Of a stretch of DNA of 64,000 nt, positions 35,265 through 44,880 are shown piece by piece (position 1 is the stretch's first letter; every line of letters starts with the position of its first letter). The DNA is taken from NCBI GenBank assembly GCA_016706275.1, contig JADJJY010000003.1, forward strand, positions 682,001 through 746,000, in the 5' to 3' direction. The notes beneath the pieces were generated by a model, which searched no databases, had not been told where the DNA came from, and saw only the letters and a program-made list of their open reading frames with translations. The stretch comes from Chloracidobacterium sp. GTDB lineage: Bacteria; Acidobacteriota; Blastocatellia; Pyrinomonadales; Pyrinomonadaceae. The translations under genes were made by a program, and so were the position numbers.

Positions 35265-37121
35265 ATGTCCGAAGAAGCCCGCAAATACCACGAAGAAGAA
35301 GCGATCGGAAAAACCTACGATTTCCGGGTCGCCCGCCGGCTCGTGCGGTATATCAAACCTTATTGGCGCTATGCGGCGGCGGCGATCGTCCTCACTTTGT
35401 TGACCAATATCCTCATCAGCACGCAGCCGTATTTTACCAAGATGGCGGTCGATGATTTTATCACGCCGAAACGCGTTGATGGCATCTGGCTGTTTGCCCT
35501 CGCGTTTTTTGGAGTGTTCCTCTTTCGGTTTCTGTTCTCTTACGCACAAGAGATCTTGCTTAATAATGTCGGCCAGCGGGTAATGTTTGACCTGCGGACA
35601 GAGCTTTTTACCAAGCTGCAAAAACAAGAGGTCGCATATTACGACCACTATCCCGTCGGCCGCACCATGACGCGGCTCACCTCCGACGTCGATGCTCTCA
35701 ACGAGCTTTTCACGTCAGGCGTGATCGATGTGCTCGGCGATCTGGTCGTCATCTTTGCGATCATCGGGATAATGTTTTGGCTCGACTGGAAACTCGCGCT
35801 CGTCTCGCTCGTGACCGTGCCGCTGCTCTTTACCGCGACGAACTGGTTTCGCAAACACGCCCGCAACGGCTTTGACCGCGTGCGTACGCGTAATGCACGG
35901 CTCAATGCTTTTCTGCAGGAATATATTTCGGGAGCACAGACCGTCCAGCTTTTCAACGCTGAAAACAAAGCCCTCTCGCGTTTTCGTCATATCAATGACG
36001 ACTATCGCAACGCTAATATCGAGACCATTTTTTACTACGCGATATTTTATCCGCTGGTCGATTTTATCGGAGCGGTCGGCATCGCGGTTGTAATATTCGC
36101 GTTCGGCTATGGGACGCTCGGCGGGTTTTCGGCTGCCGGGGCTGCTCTGAGCGTCGGTGTTCTCGCGGCGTTTATCCAATATTCGCTCCAGCTTTTTCAG
36201 CCGATCCGTGACCTGTCGGATAAGTTTAACGTGTTGCAAGCCGCAATCGTCGCCTCGCACCGGATATTTATTTTGCTCGATCGCGACATCGAGATCACTA
36301 CGCCCTCAGAACCGAAAAAGACCGGAAAAGCCACCGGACAGATCGAGTTTGAGAACGTTTGGTTCGCCTACAACGACGAAGAATGGGTGCTGAAAGACGT
36401 TTCCTTCAAAGTTGATCTAGGCGAAAGCGTCGCCCTCGTCGGTCACACCGGCTCAGGCAAAACGACCATCACCAATCTGATAATGCGCTTTTACGATGTG
36501 CAGAAAGGACGGATCTTGGTTGACGGTGTCGATGTCCGCGATTGGGCGCTGCACGATCTGCGGTCAAACTTTGCCGTCGTTTTGCAGGACGTATTCCTAT
36601 TTAGCGGCTCGATCGAGAATAACATTAGGCTCGGTAACAGCGACATTACCCGCGACCGCGTCGAGTGGGCGGCCCAAGAGGTGCACGCGGATGCCTTTAT
36701 CCAAAAACTGGACGGCGGCTACGAGTCCGAGATACGCGAACGCGGTGCAGGCCTGTCGGTCGGGCAAAAACAGCTCATCTCGTTTGCTCGTGCGTTGGCT
36801 TTTGACCCAACGATCCTCATCCTCGACGAGGCAACGAGCTCCATCGACACCGAGACCGAGCAGCTTATCCAGCAAGCCGTCGAACGTGTCATGATCGGCC
36901 GCACATCGCTCGTCGTGGCTCACAGGCTCTCGACCATCCAGAAATGCGACCGCATTATCGTGCTGCATCATGGCGAACTGCGTGAGATGGGCACCCACAA
37001 CGAACTGCTAAGCCAGCGCGGCCTATATTGGCGGCTGTACCAGCTCCAATATTCCGACGAAAAACTCCACGTGACCGGCGATGCTCTCAGCGACGCACCC
37101 CTTGAATCTGGACTTGCCTGA
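35265..37121 (+). CDS. ABC exporter, MsbA/MdlB type
   Basis: A 618-residue half-transporter: a six-TM exporter domain (about 30-330) and a C-terminal ATPase. Walker A is GHTGSGKTT (about 391-399), the Q-loop is in AVVLQDVFLFSGS, the signature is LSVGQKQ (about 498), Walker B is ILILDEATSSID, and the H-loop is VVAHRLSTIQ. MsbA-like proteins flip lipids or export drugs/peptides; no substrate is evident. No adjacent partner half-transporter is present, so it likely homodimerises. Confidence 0.95.
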   Translation: MSEEARKYHEEEAIGKTYDFRVARRLVRYIKPYWRYAAAAIVLTLLTNILISTQPYFTKMAVDDFITPKRVDGIWLFALAFFGVFLFRFLFSYAQEILLNNVGQRVMFDLRTELFTKLQKQEVAYYDHYPVGRTMTRLTSDVDALNELFTSGVIDVLGDLVVIFAIIGIMFWLDWKLALVSLVTVPLLFTATNWFRKHARNGFDRVRTRNARLNAFLQEYISGAQTVQLFNAENKALSRFRHINDDYRNANIETIFYYAIFYPLVDFIGAVGIAVVIFAFGYGTLGGFSAAGAALSVGVLAAFIQYSLQLFQPIRDLSDKFNVLQAAIVASHRIFILLDRDIEITTPSEPKKTGKATGQIEFENVWFAYNDEEWVLKDVSFKVDLGESVALVGHTGSGKTTITNLIMRFYDVQKGRILVDGVDVRDWALHDLRSNFAVVLQDVFLFSGSIENNIRLGNSDITRDRVEWAAQEVHADAFIQKLDGGYESEIRERGAGLSVGQKQLISFARALAFDPTILILDEATSSIDTETEQLIQQAVERVMIGRTSLVVAHRLSTIQKCDRIIVLHHGELREMGTHNELLSQRGLYWRLYQLQYSDEKLHVTGDALSDAPLESGLA

Positions 37122-37243
37122 TAGACGAAGTTAATCCTTGATAATTCACAACCAATTCGCGTTTCGCGGATACAAACCTTAGGGACGATTTAGTTCTACA
37201 CTAATTCGTTAAATCGGAGTATTATTTCTTTATAGGTGCAAAG

Positions 37244-37897
37244 ATGTTAGACAATACCAACACGCCGGAAACCGGCAGCGATTGCTCATGGCCCGCCCGT
37301 GCAATTACGGTCGAACGCGTAGCAACCGCCAACCTCCCGACAAAACGCGGTGATTTTAAGATCGCCGGTTACAAGTCGCTGACCAGCAGCGAGGAATTTG
37401 TCGTGCTGTACAAGGGCGAGATGAACGGCGAAGTGCCGACACTCGTTCGCATCCATTCTCAGTGTCTGACCGGTGACGTATTTGGTTCGATCAAGTGTGA
37501 CTGCGGCCCGCAGCTCCATAAAACAATGGAAATGATCGACGCCGAGGGTCGCGGAGCCATTGTCTATCAACAGCAAGAGGGCCGCGGTATCGGCATCATC
37601 AACAAGATCCGTGCCTACGCCCTGCAGGACGAAGGAGCCGATACTATTGAGGCCAACGAGGAGCTTGGCTTTGCCAGCGACCTTCGTGATTATCAACAGT
37701 GCGCCGAAATACTCTTTGACCTCGGCCTATGTAAGGTCAGGGTCATTTCAAACAACCCGGACAAACTGGCCGCCCTGGAACGTGCCGGTCTGCGCATCGT
37801 CGAGCGCGTCCCGATCGAGGTCGAATCGGAACAGCCCGCAGCGCACTATTTACAAACCAAGAAAGAAAAGATGGGCCATTTGTTCGATTTGAAGTGA
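37244..37897 (+). CDS. ribA: GTP cyclohydrolase II
   Basis: Opens GTP to the first riboflavin precursor. The 217-residue monofunctional form (no RibB domain) has the zinc ligands C74, C85 and C87 (HSQCLTGDVFGSIKCDCG), the GTP-binding YQQQEGRGIGIINKIRAYALQD, and the C-terminal VISNNPDKLAALERAGLRIVERVP. No FMN riboswitch is evident in the 122-base upstream gap. The remaining rib genes are not in the window. Confidence 0.96.
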   Translation: MLDNTNTPETGSDCSWPARAITVERVATANLPTKRGDFKIAGYKSLTSSEEFVVLYKGEMNGEVPTLVRIHSQCLTGDVFGSIKCDCGPQLHKTMEMIDAEGRGAIVYQQQEGRGIGIINKIRAYALQDEGADTIEANEELGFASDLRDYQQCAEILFDLGLCKVRVISNNPDKLAALERAGLRIVERVPIEVESEQPAAHYLQTKKEKMGHLFDLK

Positions 37898-37901
37898 GGT
37901 A

Positions 37902-38897
37902 ATGAACATGTCTATATATTGTCGTACGATATTATTATCCGCCCTCGTAATGTGTTGCGTGACTATCGGTTTCGCTAAAGGACCGGTAATGACCAACACC
38001 ATCGAGGGCACCGTTTACGACGAACGCCGCAATCCCGTTTTCAATGCATTTGTTGAACTATATAACGACGTAAATGTACTGACTAGCCGGGCCCGGACCT
38101 CGACGCAGGGACGATTTACCTTTAGGGGAATGAGCGCCGGTAATTACACCATCAAGGTGAGGCCATATGGCACTAATCTGTTAGAGGACTCCCAAGACGT
38201 TCAGGTAAATAACCAATCCTCACAAAGCGATCTGGTGATCGTCGAATTTAGGTTACGTATAGACAAGCGCATAACTAATCTAGCAACTGGCACCCCGGGA
38301 GAAACCATCTATGTTCAAGATATTCCTCAGAGTGCAAAAAAACTATATGATTCGGGCATCGAAAAATTAGCGAAGAAGGACAATCAAGGCCTGAGTGATC
38401 TCGAATCAGCAATAAAGATCTTTCCACAGTATTTTGACGCGCTAAGCCGACTCGGCCGTGAGTACGTTTCCCGTAAAGAATATGAAAAGGGCTACCCTTT
38501 TCTTCTTACAGCAATTGATCTAAATCAGCGTTGTGATACCTGCTATTACAGTCTCAGCTATGCTTTTTATCAGCTAAAGCAATATCCGGCTGCTGCAAAA
38601 GCGGCGATGGCCGCGGCGGTTCTTGACCAATCATCTACGGACATTCATCTGCTTTTAGGTACGGTATTACGTCTTAACGGCGACTATGCTTTGTCTGAAA
38701 AAGCTTTGCTTAAAGCTAAGAGTTTGGCTAAAACCCCCAACTCGGAGATCCACTGGCAGCTGTCACTACTCTATAACAAGGTAAAACGTAATCAAGATGC
38801 CGCTAATGAACTGGAGACCTATCTAAAGCTCGTACCAAACGCATCAAATAAGAGGGAACTTCAAGAACTGATCGCTAAGCTGCGGACACAAAAGTAA
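37902..38897 (+). CDS. Exported carboxypeptidase-regulatory-like and TPR protein
   Basis: A 331-residue protein. The signal peptide (CRTILLSALVMCCVTIGFAK) is followed by a carboxypeptidase-regulatory-like domain (about residues 28-105: IEGTVYDERRNPVFNAFVEL and FRGMSAGNYTIKVRP), then four to five TPR units (about 140-330). This combination is common in Acidobacteriota secreted proteins. It begins 4 bases after ribA; a second ATG at 37908 is an equally good start. Function is unknown. Confidence 0.8.
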   Translation: MNMSIYCRTILLSALVMCCVTIGFAKGPVMTNTIEGTVYDERRNPVFNAFVELYNDVNVLTSRARTSTQGRFTFRGMSAGNYTIKVRPYGTNLLEDSQDVQVNNQSSQSDLVIVEFRLRIDKRITNLATGTPGETIYVQDIPQSAKKLYDSGIEKLAKKDNQGLSDLESAIKIFPQYFDALSRLGREYVSRKEYEKGYPFLLTAIDLNQRCDTCYYSLSYAFYQLKQYPAAAKAAMAAAVLDQSSTDIHLLLGTVLRLNGDYALSEKALLKAKSLAKTPNSEIHWQLSLLYNKVKRNQDAANELETYLKLVPNASNKRELQELIAKLRTQK

Positions 38898-39136
38898 CTG
38901 GTTTTAACGGTTCCTTATTCCACGGCATGATGCGCTAACTACGTTCCGAATTCCTGGGTCTAATGTCCATTGATCCGCTAGGCCTTGGAGAATGCTGCAC
39001 CTATGTTGAGAGCATTTCGCCTCGACTCTCATACTTACATACGGCCTGCCTATTAAAACTCAGACGATAGCTCGTAGCACACTTTTCTTCGCTTGCGGTA
39101 CAACCATATTCTCTGTCCAATGAAACGTAAGGGCAT
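38898..39136. other. Intergenic region, nothing recognised
   Basis: This 239-base stretch between the TPR gene and the Oar terminator shows no gene, hairpin or strong repeat to my eye. It is AT-richer than its surroundings. Confidence 0.4.
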
Positions 39137-39168
39137 AAAAAAGAGGGCCTGCTTAAAAGCAGGCCCTC
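39137..39168 (-). terminator. Intrinsic terminator of the Oar-type receptor gene
   Basis: GAGGGCCTGC (39143-39152)/GCAGGCCCTC (39159-39168), a 10-bp perfect stem with a 6-base loop. Read on the minus strand it is followed by six T. It is 23 bases past the receptor's stop. Confidence 0.92.
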
Positions 39169-39191
39169 GAGGTTTGTGGTTCTAACCTAAG

Positions 39192-42100
39192 TTAGAATAC
39201 AAATCTGAATCCAAAGCGGACATTACGTGCTGCTTGGTAACCATTAGCTTTGCCATACAGAACGTTTCTGTTTCCAGCCAGTGTATCCAGAGCCGCAAGC
39301 TGCGGTCCGATCTGCCCGGCAAGAACCCTATTCAAGATAGGGATCAGTGTCTGGGTTGAATCGTCATACAAAGGATCGACGTCCGAACCGGAGACAGTAT
39401 TGTTGTTGATCCAACGATTTGTGTCTAACGAGGTTACGTTATTTTCGTTGAATACGTTGAGGAAATTGATATCCGCAACAACTTTATACTTACTATCCCG
39501 TCCAAATCTGTACGAGTGTGACAGGGCAAGATCCGTCGATGAAAACATCGGGGTTCGACCAAGATCACCACGAACTGACAACGGAACCGCTGTAGCGACA
39601 ACGTTTACAAACGTGGTCTGCGGCGTTCCCGACATATATGTCGTAAAGAACGATGCTTCAGTCGTATGAGTCTTGCTGCCACGCCAGTCAAAGTTGTAAC
39701 CACCATATGCCTTGAAGACATGTGGACGATCCGTTGCTAACAGGCCATTATCCTTAACGCCTAAAGCGTTAAAACCATTGATCGGATAATCGAAGAAACG
39801 GTTGACACCAGGCGATGTACGGCCAAACTCGTCCGAACTTGCAAGTCCCGAATAGTTACCGAACAAACGGCTGTATGTATAGTTAGCACTAAAGAAGTAG
39901 TTGTTTGACAACCTTCTTGTAATGCCAACTTCAAACCCGTTGTATACACGCTGTACCGTTGTCTGTTTCGAAACACCACCCGCAACGCGTGAGGTGTATG
40001 CCAAGCCAACACCAACGTTACCGATGATGTATGATTCAGCTTCGAAAAGACCAAGGTTAGCCTGATCTTCGATAGCGTCTTTAACATTCTTTCTCGTATA
40101 ACGAGCCGACAGAATGTACAAAGGCGAAATTTCACTTTCAACACCAAACGTCATCTCTTCCTGCTTGAACGGTTTCAAGTTAGGATCGACGCCGCCCTGG
40201 GGCAGGCCGAGAGCTGTGTAAGTTGCCGGAGTAATGTTCGACGGGATACGGAAATCAGCCTGGAATATGCTGAGGCCGCCTGCTGTCGAAGGATTACCGC
40301 CGCCGATCGGATCGGTAAAGCTGCCTACGATACGTGCCAAAGTGTAATACGTGTACTGAGGATTGGTCGAAAGGATCGGGAAGTAATCTCTACGGAAGAA
40401 ATCACCACCAAACGAACCGCGGGGCAATTCAAACTTCAGACGGTCATAAAACCATCCATAGCTTGCAAAGATGCGGGTCTTTCCATTTCCAAAAAGATCA
40501 AATGATCCGCCAAGACGCGGAGCGATCTTACGTCCCCAAGGGATCTCGATAGGATTACCACCGGAAACGGTGCCGCCCGTGTTAAACGCAGGAAGATTTT
40601 CCTTTTCAAAACGCACACCCAGGTTTAGCGTCAGGCGATTATTGGCCTGCCATTTGTCCTGGACATAAAACGCCATCGATTTGTTGCTGGCTATGCCAGA
40701 CGTACCAAAACGCTGCATACGGCCAACGCCGATACAGTTAACGATAGCTGCACAAGAAGCCGAAACGCCGTAAAAGTTAAAGTCACGGCCATACTGAAGG
40801 GTAACAATGCCCTTGAGCTTGTAACCATTATCTACATCGTTTGTGATCTTGGCATACTCAAATCCGCCTTTGATGTTGTGGCTGCCGCCCCAACCGCTGG
40901 CAAAATAACTAGCGTCAACGTTGTATGTGTCACGTTTCGACACATCCTTGGCTGACAAGTTGTTATTGGTCGTATTCTGAAATCCCGGTGTGCAACCTGC
41001 CGTTCCGCCTGTATAAGCAGCTGACGATGAAAGTCCTGAACACTGGAAGCGGGTACCGCCAAAGATACCATAGGCTGAGGCACCCTTTTCATTAAGGAAA
41101 CCGTGACCGTAACGACCACTAATAACCCACTTGCTGGTCGGTGTCCACGAAAACTGAGTCGTGAACATGTTCGAGTTGATTCGTCCGCCAGTGACCCTTG
41201 CGAGATCAGGGCCGGTCAAACCAAATGCAGTCGAGGGGGTACCGCCAACTGAGGTAGCAGACAACGGAAGCAATCCGTCAATTATGGTCGGGTTCCAGAG
41301 AAACGATGTAAATCCAGTCGTGTTCTTGGTCGGTGCATAGTCAAGACGGCCTTGAGCATACTCATAGGTAGTTTCAGCAACGTACCGGTCAGTCTGCGGG
41401 TTGGTCGTGCTCTGGATCAAGCGCGTACCGTTAGCAGCATTAAATGAATTGTAGTAACGGGTATCACGCGTAGTCGAAAAGAACTGCGGTGAGTAGTTGC
41501 CGATGAACCACAAACGGTCTTTTACGATCGGTCCACCTAAAGTGGCGGTCGGGTAGACAAAGTTTGAAGCATCTTTTGGCTGCTGGATCGCATAGACCAA
41601 CTGTGTTCCAACCGCAGGCTGAAACACGGACGGTGCAAATCTATTGTTCGGCTGCAATTTAGACGTTTCGATCGCCGTGCCAAATTCACCGTGCCAATCA
41701 TTTGTTCCTGATTTGGTTCCAACCGAGATCACACCGCCGCTCGCTCCGCCATGCTCTGCTTCAAATCCGCTGGTCTTGACCTGGACTTCTTTGATCAGTG
41801 CTGTGGGGATATTGTTCGTTGAATTCAACACTCCGGTTCTGAAGTTTGTAACTTCTTGTCCGTCGATGATGAATGTATTTTCCGAACCGCTGGCTCCGTC
41901 AACCTGGAAACCACCTGAGTTAGACTCAGCTCTCGTTCCTGGTGATACCTTGAGCAGCGAAGTAAAGCTCGTGCCTTTTGGCAGTTGTTCATACAGCTGA
42001 GACGTGATGTTCGTCTGTACTTTACTGTCCGATGTGTCCAAAACGACACCGAGGGGATCGGCAACCACTTCGACGGTGTTCACCGAGCTGATGCCAAGCG

Positions 42101-42428
42101 TTACATCAGCTGTGGTCGTTTTTTCAATAACGACTTGAGCGTTATCAACTGTGGTCGCGGCAAAACCGCTGATCGCTGCCACAGAGACCTTATAGAGTCC
42201 TGTCGGTGCACGCTCAATGCGGTAAAAACCGTCGCTGTTTGTAGTAACTGTCTGGCTAAAGCCAACAGATGTACCCGTAACGGTGACACTAGCACCCGGT
42301 ACAACAGCTCCTTTTGAATCTTTGACTGTTCCTTCGATCGATCCAACGGTGTTCTGACCAAACGCCAAAGCGCTTAGCAAGAGAACCATCGAAACCATCG
42401 AAACGAGCCATTTAAAATTGTTTCTCAT
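39192..42428 (-). CDS. Oar-type TonB-dependent receptor
   Basis: A 1078-residue outer-membrane receptor. The signal peptide (residues 1-24, VLLLSALAFGQ) is followed by a carboxypeptidase-regulatory-like domain (about 27-120: GSIEGTVKDSKGAVVPGASV). The plug has DGASGSENTFIIDGQEVTN and a barrel of roughly 800 residues ends in Phe (RFGFRFVF). Such receptors take up large substrates or act as surface proteins in Acidobacteriota and Myxococcota. The substrate is unknown and no SusD-like partner is adjacent. AAGGAG lies just upstream of the ATG. Codon use is somewhat AT-richer than its neighbours. Confidence 0.93.
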   Translation of the reverse strand: MRNNFKWLVSMVSMVLLLSALAFGQNTVGSIEGTVKDSKGAVVPGASVTVTGTSVGFSQTVTTNSDGFYRIERAPTGLYKVSVAAISGFAATTVDNAQVVIEKTTTADVTLGISSVNTVEVVADPLGVVLDTSDSKVQTNITSQLYEQLPKGTSFTSLLKVSPGTRAESNSGGFQVDGASGSENTFIIDGQEVTNFRTGVLNSTNNIPTALIKEVQVKTSGFEAEHGGASGGVISVGTKSGTNDWHGEFGTAIETSKLQPNNRFAPSVFQPAVGTQLVYAIQQPKDASNFVYPTATLGGPIVKDRLWFIGNYSPQFFSTTRDTRYYNSFNAANGTRLIQSTTNPQTDRYVAETTYEYAQGRLDYAPTKNTTGFTSFLWNPTIIDGLLPLSATSVGGTPSTAFGLTGPDLARVTGGRINSNMFTTQFSWTPTSKWVISGRYGHGFLNEKGASAYGIFGGTRFQCSGLSSSAAYTGGTAGCTPGFQNTTNNNLSAKDVSKRDTYNVDASYFASGWGGSHNIKGGFEYAKITNDVDNGYKLKGIVTLQYGRDFNFYGVSASCAAIVNCIGVGRMQRFGTSGIASNKSMAFYVQDKWQANNRLTLNLGVRFEKENLPAFNTGGTVSGGNPIEIPWGRKIAPRLGGSFDLFGNGKTRIFASYGWFYDRLKFELPRGSFGGDFFRRDYFPILSTNPQYTYYTLARIVGSFTDPIGGGNPSTAGGLSIFQADFRIPSNITPATYTALGLPQGGVDPNLKPFKQEEMTFGVESEISPLYILSARYTRKNVKDAIEDQANLGLFEAESYIIGNVGVGLAYTSRVAGGVSKQTTVQRVYNGFEVGITRRLSNNYFFSANYTYSRLFGNYSGLASSDEFGRTSPGVNRFFDYPINGFNALGVKDNGLLATDRPHVFKAYGGYNFDWRGSKTHTTEASFFTTYMSGTPQTTFVNVVATAVPLSVRGDLGRTPMFSSTDLALSHSYRFGRDSKYKVVADINFLNVFNENNVTSLDTNRWINNNTVSGSDVDPLYDDSTQTLIPILNRVLAGQIGPQLAALDTLAGNRNVLYGKANGYQAARNVRFGFRFVF

Positions 42429-42736
42429 TTTTCACTCCTTAAAAGTATTCTTGTGAAGACTAAAAGCCCAAAATTAGGACATTTGTTCACCCTGTTTTAT
42501 GCAATTAGAGAGCCAAACCGGGCAACGTGCCCAAAAAGGGCACTAAGTTATTGAAAATACTTACCTTTACAGCATTACAAGCATGAAGCTATCGGTCTTT
42601 CGGCTAAAGCAAATTGCAGAATTTATACGAAAATTCATATTTTGTCCATAGTATTGAATCTGCTCATTTTGACTTGCGAAAACCATCGTATTGAACCAAG
42701 ATTGTTCAAAAGCGATCTGATCGAGCAGGAGTTGGT
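42429..42736. other. Divergent intergenic region with leader hairpin
   Basis: No gene is seen in this 308-base gap between two divergent starts. A perfect hairpin GTGCCC-aaaaa-GGGCAC (42527-42543) lies about 100 bases upstream of the receptor start on the minus strand and could be an operator or leader stem. The region also holds the AGGAG site (42727-42731) that decides the TTG start of the HD gene. Confidence 0.5.
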
Positions 42737-44020
42737 TTGGCAGAGAGAATATACCGCGATTCCGTTCATAATATTATTCGTGTCAATACCGACTCGGACG
42801 AGGGGCGGCTTGTTGTCTCGCTGATCGATACGCCCGAGTTTCAGCGGCTGCGCCGGATACGTCAGCTCGGGCTCGCGTATTTTGCTTATCAGGCGGCGGA
42901 GCATTCGCGGTTCACTCATTCGCTAGGAGCGTTTCATCTCGCCGGTCGGATGATCGCAAAGCTCAGGCTAAGCTACACCATTTCCGAAGAGGCTCAGACG
43001 GCTGTCCGTGTCGCGGCTCTGCTTCACGATATTGGCCACGGGCCGTTCTCGCACGTCATCGAATCGATCCTCGGTTTTCATCACGAAGAATTTACGATCG
43101 AGGCCGTCTTAAGTCCTCAAACCGAGATCGGAAAGCTGCTAAACGCTTACTCTCCAACACTTGCGAACGATGTCGCATCGATCATTCGCGGTGATTTCAA
43201 ACCGCTTGCCCTCGCCCAACTTGTCTCGTCGCAGCTCGATGTTGACCGTATGGATTACCTGCTCCGCGACAGTTTGATGACCGGAGCCAAGTACGGCATC
43301 TACGACCTCGAATGGATAATCAAATCCATCGAGATCAACGAGGAAAAGGATCACCTATATGTGTCGGCTCCGGGACTGTACGCCGTCGAGGACTATCTGC
43401 AGGCTCGGTATTATATGTATCGACAGGTGTATTTTCACCGGACGCTGCGCTCGGCTGAGGCTATATTAAAGGTGTTGTTGCGTCGTGCATTGCAGATCTA
43501 TCTTGACGGCGGCGACGTCTGGCACGCGGTGGGCACGCCGATGGAAAAGATATTGGCGGGCGAAAAACTCAACCTCAGCGAGCATCTTGAGCTTGACGAT
43601 ACCGATGTGATGTTTAGCATCAAGCGATGGCAGCATTCGGGCGACAAGATACTTTCTGATTTGGCAAAGCGATTCTTAGATCGCCGCTTGTTCAAAGCAT
43701 TTGACCTCGATATGCCCGAGACCGAGCGGTCGGCTTTTATCGCCGCATCACGTCAACTTGTTGTAAATGCAGGGTTTGACCCGGACTTTTATTTTGTCGA
43801 AGACTCGGCCGGAAACGTTCCATATTCGTTCTATTCAAAAGACGCATCAGACCCTAAGAACTTGATCTATGTCGAGGATGGTTTTTCTCGGCCCGAGATT
43901 CGCGAGATCTCGTCGGTCAGTCCCGCCATTCGCGGCTTGCAAGAGGGTTATCGCATCCACCGCATCTGTTTCCCCGCCGAATTAAAAAATGAGATCGCCG
44001 AGCTTTACCATAAAATTTAG
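42737..44020 (+). CDS. HD-domain phosphohydrolase (dGTPase-like)
   Basis: A 427-residue protein. The TTG at 42737 is chosen because AGGAG is 6 bases upstream and the family N-terminus (RIYRDSVHNIIRV) starts there. The HD metal ligands are H in HSRFTHSLGAFHLA, the HD pair in LLHDIGHGPFSHVIE, and the later D in QLDVDRMDYLLRDS. This family hydrolyses dNTPs or other nucleotides; the true substrate is unproven. It overlaps the following TonB-domain gene by 32 bases. Confidence 0.88.
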   Translation: MAERIYRDSVHNIIRVNTDSDEGRLVVSLIDTPEFQRLRRIRQLGLAYFAYQAAEHSRFTHSLGAFHLAGRMIAKLRLSYTISEEAQTAVRVAALLHDIGHGPFSHVIESILGFHHEEFTIEAVLSPQTEIGKLLNAYSPTLANDVASIIRGDFKPLALAQLVSSQLDVDRMDYLLRDSLMTGAKYGIYDLEWIIKSIEINEEKDHLYVSAPGLYAVEDYLQARYYMYRQVYFHRTLRSAEAILKVLLRRALQIYLDGGDVWHAVGTPMEKILAGEKLNLSEHLELDDTDVMFSIKRWQHSGDKILSDLAKRFLDRRLFKAFDLDMPETERSAFIAASRQLVVNAGFDPDFYFVEDSAGNVPYSFYSKDASDPKNLIYVEDGFSRPEIREISSVSPAIRGLQEGYRIHRICFPAELKNEIAELYHKI

Positions 44021-44873
44021 TAATAGAAAGGTCAGTCTCATACTTTTACCTTTTGCCTTTTGCCTTTTCACTTACGCTTCGGCACCTCAGCGCGTTGCCA
44101 TACTTTCACCGGACGGTTCGGAAATGAGCGAAGAGGTATCCGAACGCCTAACCAGCTTTTTGATCTCAGATCTCAAGGTATTAGATATGGATCTGGCTAA
44201 GGCCGCGTTCAATTCAAAACCGCCGGTCGCTCCATTTAATATGACTATCGACGAGGCGAAACGAGTCGGCGTGGCTATCGGGTGCGATCACATCATACTG
44301 ATCAGAACTGCCAACCAGCGACGCAATGCATCAGGACGTGGCGAGTATTACGAAGCATATGCCGTGATATATGTCGTCAGCGTCCGAACCGGACGATTGA
44401 TCCACTGGGCACTGTATAAATCTGAGGCGATAAATGCCAAGGCGGCGACACGTTTTCTCGATGTGACCGTCCCGGAATTTGCCAGAGAGATAAAAGCAAA
44501 GATAGATTCGGCTACAAAATCCGAGATCGCCGAATCTCCGTTACCTCCGATGGAAGAACCTCCTGACCCCAAATCACCCGAGGCTAAGAATTTCATCGCA
44601 CCCATTCCCTTTCGCCGGATCAAACCTGAATACACCGCCGAAGCCGCTTTCTACGAGGTACCGGCGACGGTCGAGATAATGGTCGATCTCGATGCGGCGG
44701 GAAAGATCTTGCGGGCCGAGATCGTTCGTTGGGCCGGATATGGATTGGACGAATCGGTCGATCGTGCCGTCAGACAGATGAATTGGCGTCCCGCCGAGCG
44801 TAATGGCAAAACGTTGCCGATGCGGTTTTTACTGCGATACAATTTTAAGAAAGTAGATAAACAGCCGCTTTAG
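43989..44873 (+). CDS. TonB C-terminal domain protein
   Basis: A 294-residue protein with an N-terminal hydrophobic segment (about 16-32, SLILLPFAFCLFTYASA) acting as anchor or signal. A middle domain includes LAKAAFNSKPPVAPF and IGCDHIILIRTANQR. A C-terminal TonB domain (about 205-290) has RIKPEYTAEAAFYEVPATVE, GKILRAEIVRWAGYGLDESV and NWRPAERNGKTLPMRF. It resembles energy-transducer or periplasmic assembly proteins. No exbB/exbD neighbours are present. Its start lies inside the HD gene; the hydrophobic segment is encoded partly by the iterated 7-base repeat at 44044-44071. Confidence 0.82.
   Translation: MRSPSFTIKFSNRKVSLILLPFAFCLFTYASAPQRVAILSPDGSEMSEEVSERLTSFLISDLKVLDMDLAKAAFNSKPPVAPFNMTIDEAKRVGVAIGCDHIILIRTANQRRNASGRGEYYEAYAVIYVVSVRTGRLIHWALYKSEAINAKAATRFLDVTVPEFAREIKAKIDSATKSEIAESPLPPMEEPPDPKSPEAKNFIAPIPFRRIKPEYTAEAAFYEVPATVEIMVDLDAAGKILRAEIVRWAGYGLDESVDRAVRQMNWRPAERNGKTLPMRFLLRYNFKKVDKQPL
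44044..44071. repeat. Four 7-base TTTTgCC words inside a coding region
   Basis: TTTTACC, TTTTGCC, TTTTGCC, TTTTCAC: four tandem 7-base units. They are translated as part of the hydrophobic segment of the TonB-domain protein (LLPFAFCLF). Confidence 0.75.
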
Positions 44874-44880
44874 ATATCGC

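Noticed and set aside
35109..35648. Minus-strand frame opposite the ABC exporter start
   Set aside because: Overlaps a strong exporter gene and has no motif.
37122..37243. FMN riboswitch before ribA
   Set aside because: The gap is too short and shows none of the conserved RFN helices.
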